From NCBI GenBank assembly GCA_030180135.1, contig CM058239.1, positions 111,695,318 to 111,759,317 on the forward strand: a stretch of 64,000 nucleotides of DNA, given 5' to 3'. Of this stretch, positions 62,693-64,000 are shown piece by piece. The notes under the pieces were generated by a model. It saw only the letters and a program-made list of their open reading frames with translations, was not told the DNA's origin and did not search any database. A program made the position numbers and the translations under genes. This DNA is from Orychophragmus violaceus (Eukaryota > Streptophyta > Magnoliopsida > Brassicales > Brassicaceae). Positions within the stretch are counted from its first letter, which is position 1; every line of letters begins with the position of its first letter.

Positions 62693-64000
62693 ATGACTAC
62701 TACAAGCACTCAAAACACATTCTCAATCCGGTCTGTTCTCGAGAAGGAGAAGCTGACTGGAACGAACTTCCTGACGTGGTCAAGGAACTTGAGGCTGGTC
62801 CTCAAGCAGGAGAAGAAGGATTATGTCCTTCGTGATCCCCTCCCCGAGAGGCCTGCTAACAATGCCGCCAGGACTCTGCATAATGCTTGGGAAAAGCATT
62901 CGTCAGATGAAAATGATGTGTATTGCCTTATGTTGGCGACAATGACTGCTGAGCTGCAAATGCAGTTCGAGAGTGTGTTGTCACCAATTGAGATAATGGC
63001 AAGCCTGAAATCGCTTTTTCAGGAGCAAGCAAGGACTGAGAGGTTTCAGACGGTTAAGAACCTCTTAGACTGTAAGTTGGCTGCAAATGCGGCAGTGAGT
63101 CCTCATGTCTTGAAGATGATGGGTTATCTCGATCATCTTCAGAAACTCGACTGCCCTATCAGCCAGGAACTTGCCTGCGACATCATTCTGCAGTCATTAC
63201 CTGCAAGCTATGATCAGTTCATTCTGAACTTTAACATGCATGGCTTGAGTAAGACATTGCCTGAGCTTCACGGAATGCTCAAGACTGCAGAGCCCAACTT
63301 GAGGAAAACCGCCAAGGACCCCAATGTGCTTATGGTGCAAAAGGGCAAGGGGTTTAAGAAATCCTCTGCTAAGGATAAGGGAAAGGCCAAGGGTGTCCAA
63401 GTCGCTGACAAGGACACGCCAAAGCCCAAGCCTAAGTCCAAGGCTGGGCCTACTGACATCTGCAGGTTCTGTAAAGAACCAGGGCATTGGAGGAGAGAAT
63501 GTAAGAAATTCCTGGAAGGTCTAAAGGAATTGAAGAAGAAGACTTTCGAGACTTCTTCAACAGGTATTTTTGTTATAGAAGTTAATACAACTACTTCTGA
63601 TAATACCTCATGGGTTATGGATACTGGTTGTGGGGCTCATATTTGTACTAATATGCAGGCACTCAGCAACAGTAGAAGGCTGAAGCAAGGACAAGTGGAG
63701 CTACGAGTTGGGAATGGAGCGAAAGTTCCAGCACTAGCTGTAGGCACATACTTGTTGTCTTTACCTTCGGGATTGGTTTTAGAACTCAATAATTGTTATT
63801 TTGTACCTGCTATAAGCAGGAATATTATTTCAATTTCTTTGTTGGATTTGGAAGGTTATGATTTTTCAGTTAAGAATAAATTATGTTCCTTCAATCGCAA
63901 CAATTTGTTCTATGGTTGTGCCCCTCTTACGAATGGGCTTTACATACTCGATCAATCCGCGCCAATTTACAACATTAATACCAAACGGTTCAAACCTAAT
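62693..64000 (+). CDS. Copia gag-pol polyprotein, 5' part (436 codons, runs off the window)
   Basis: Open from the ATG at 62693 to the window end. The 436 codons align without a gap to residues 1-436 of the complete copy, differing at scattered sites (NNAAR for LANAAR, ADKDT for VDSDT, EPGHWRREC for ELGHWRRDC). It includes the UBN2-type gag, the zinc knuckle CRFCKEPGHWRREC at 257-270 and the protease motif WVMDTGCGAH at 307-316. The ATG sits two bases after TATATTTCAG, a good 3' splice-site match. Function as in the complete copy: capsid, protease and polymerase precursor. No stop or shift is seen, so this copy may also be intact. Confidence 0.95.
   Translation, partial: MTTTSTQNTFSIRSVLEKEKLTGTNFLTWSRNLRLVLKQEKKDYVLRDPLPERPANNAARTLHNAWEKHSSDENDVYCLMLATMTAELQMQFESVLSPIEIMASLKSLFQEQARTERFQTVKNLLDCKLAANAAVSPHVLKMMGYLDHLQKLDCPISQELACDIILQSLPASYDQFILNFNMHGLSKTLPELHGMLKTAEPNLRKTAKDPNVLMVQKGKGFKKSSAKDKGKAKGVQVADKDTPKPKPKSKAGPTDICRFCKEPGHWRRECKKFLEGLKELKKKTFETSSTGIFVIEVNTTTSDNTSWVMDTGCGAHICTNMQALSNSRRLKQGQVELRVGNGAKVPALAVGTYLLSLPSGLVLELNNCYFVPAISRNIISISLLDLEGYDFSVKNKLCSFNRNNLFYGCAPLTNGLYILDQSAPIYNINTKRFKPN

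Larger units (their letters stand above)
60405..64000 (+). mobile_element. second Copia element of the intact family, 5' part
   Basis: It starts TGTTGGAATTGTGTCC and has a 5' LTR, primer-binding site, leader of about 1.63 kb and gag-pol frame, all in plus orientation; the element continues past the window. The leader aligns with that of the complete copy (CCGGTTTA-rich part, GAAAGTTTCC repeats, the last 60 bp before the ATG). The LTR is 642 bp and differs clearly from the 672-bp LTR of the complete copy, so this is a separate lineage of the same family. Confidence 0.95.

Overview
The window is plant nuclear DNA, most likely from a Brassicaceae species with a TE-rich genome. It is AT-rich, has GT-AG introns, and holds fragments of plant gene families (SAUR, CDPK, REM/B3, Ycf45-like NTPase) among nested plant retrotransposons, Helitrons, MULEs and MITEs. 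It contains one gene that appears complete and host-encoded: a seven-exon minus-strand gene at 36828-39958. Nearly everything else is mobile DNA or decayed gene fragments.

Layout. 1-10210: relic of a large Helitron, with the C-terminal helicase (3-1720) followed by RPA-like OB-fold pieces (2095-6380 and 9100-10210), broken by a hAT element (6529-7255) and a REM/B3 fragment. 10934-12140: miniature LTR retroelement, followed by the C-terminal part of a calcineurin-like phosphoesterase gene. 13957: a minus-strand Helitron 3' end. To its right lie fragments of a SAUR gene and a CDPK gene. The SAUR fragment is cut by a complete Copia element (14550-22289) with apparently identical LTRs, a 5-bp target duplication and an intact 1325-codon gag-pol. 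22740-29227: decayed gene pieces (CDPK, unknown exons, Ycf45/SpoIIIAA-like NTPase) and a Tourist-like MITE. 30091-34975: complete LINE with a 16-bp target duplication and an intact 1372-codon ORF; a 90-bp 5'-truncated LINE copy sits at 29628. 35900-36062: two plus-strand Helitron 3' ends.

36828-40214: the host gene with its TATA box. 40621-40852: a tRNA-type SINE with its target duplication. 41991-47255: a MULE-like element with arrays of a short GTAGACTT-type motif, hosting a 1.46-kb foldback element (45303-46764). 48032 to the end: a nest. A decayed Copia (48032-53581) holds a solo LTR and is cut in its 3' LTR by an element with a 3.6-kb LTR (53582-57195). That element's internal region carries unusual ORFs, including one with a series of CCHC zinc knuckles, plus another solo LTR. 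A second copy of the intact Copia family enters at 60405 and runs off the window.

Four insertions of one Copia LTR family (two with coding regions, two solo LTRs) lie in 64 kb, so the family appears recently active. Most interesting: the non-canonical multi-zinc-knuckle element with W-box-rich long LTRs, the palindrome-rich leaders of the Copia family, the foldback MULE, the Helitron-linked gene fragments, and the shared 3' tail of the SINE and LINE. All family names come from reading motifs by eye; no search was run.
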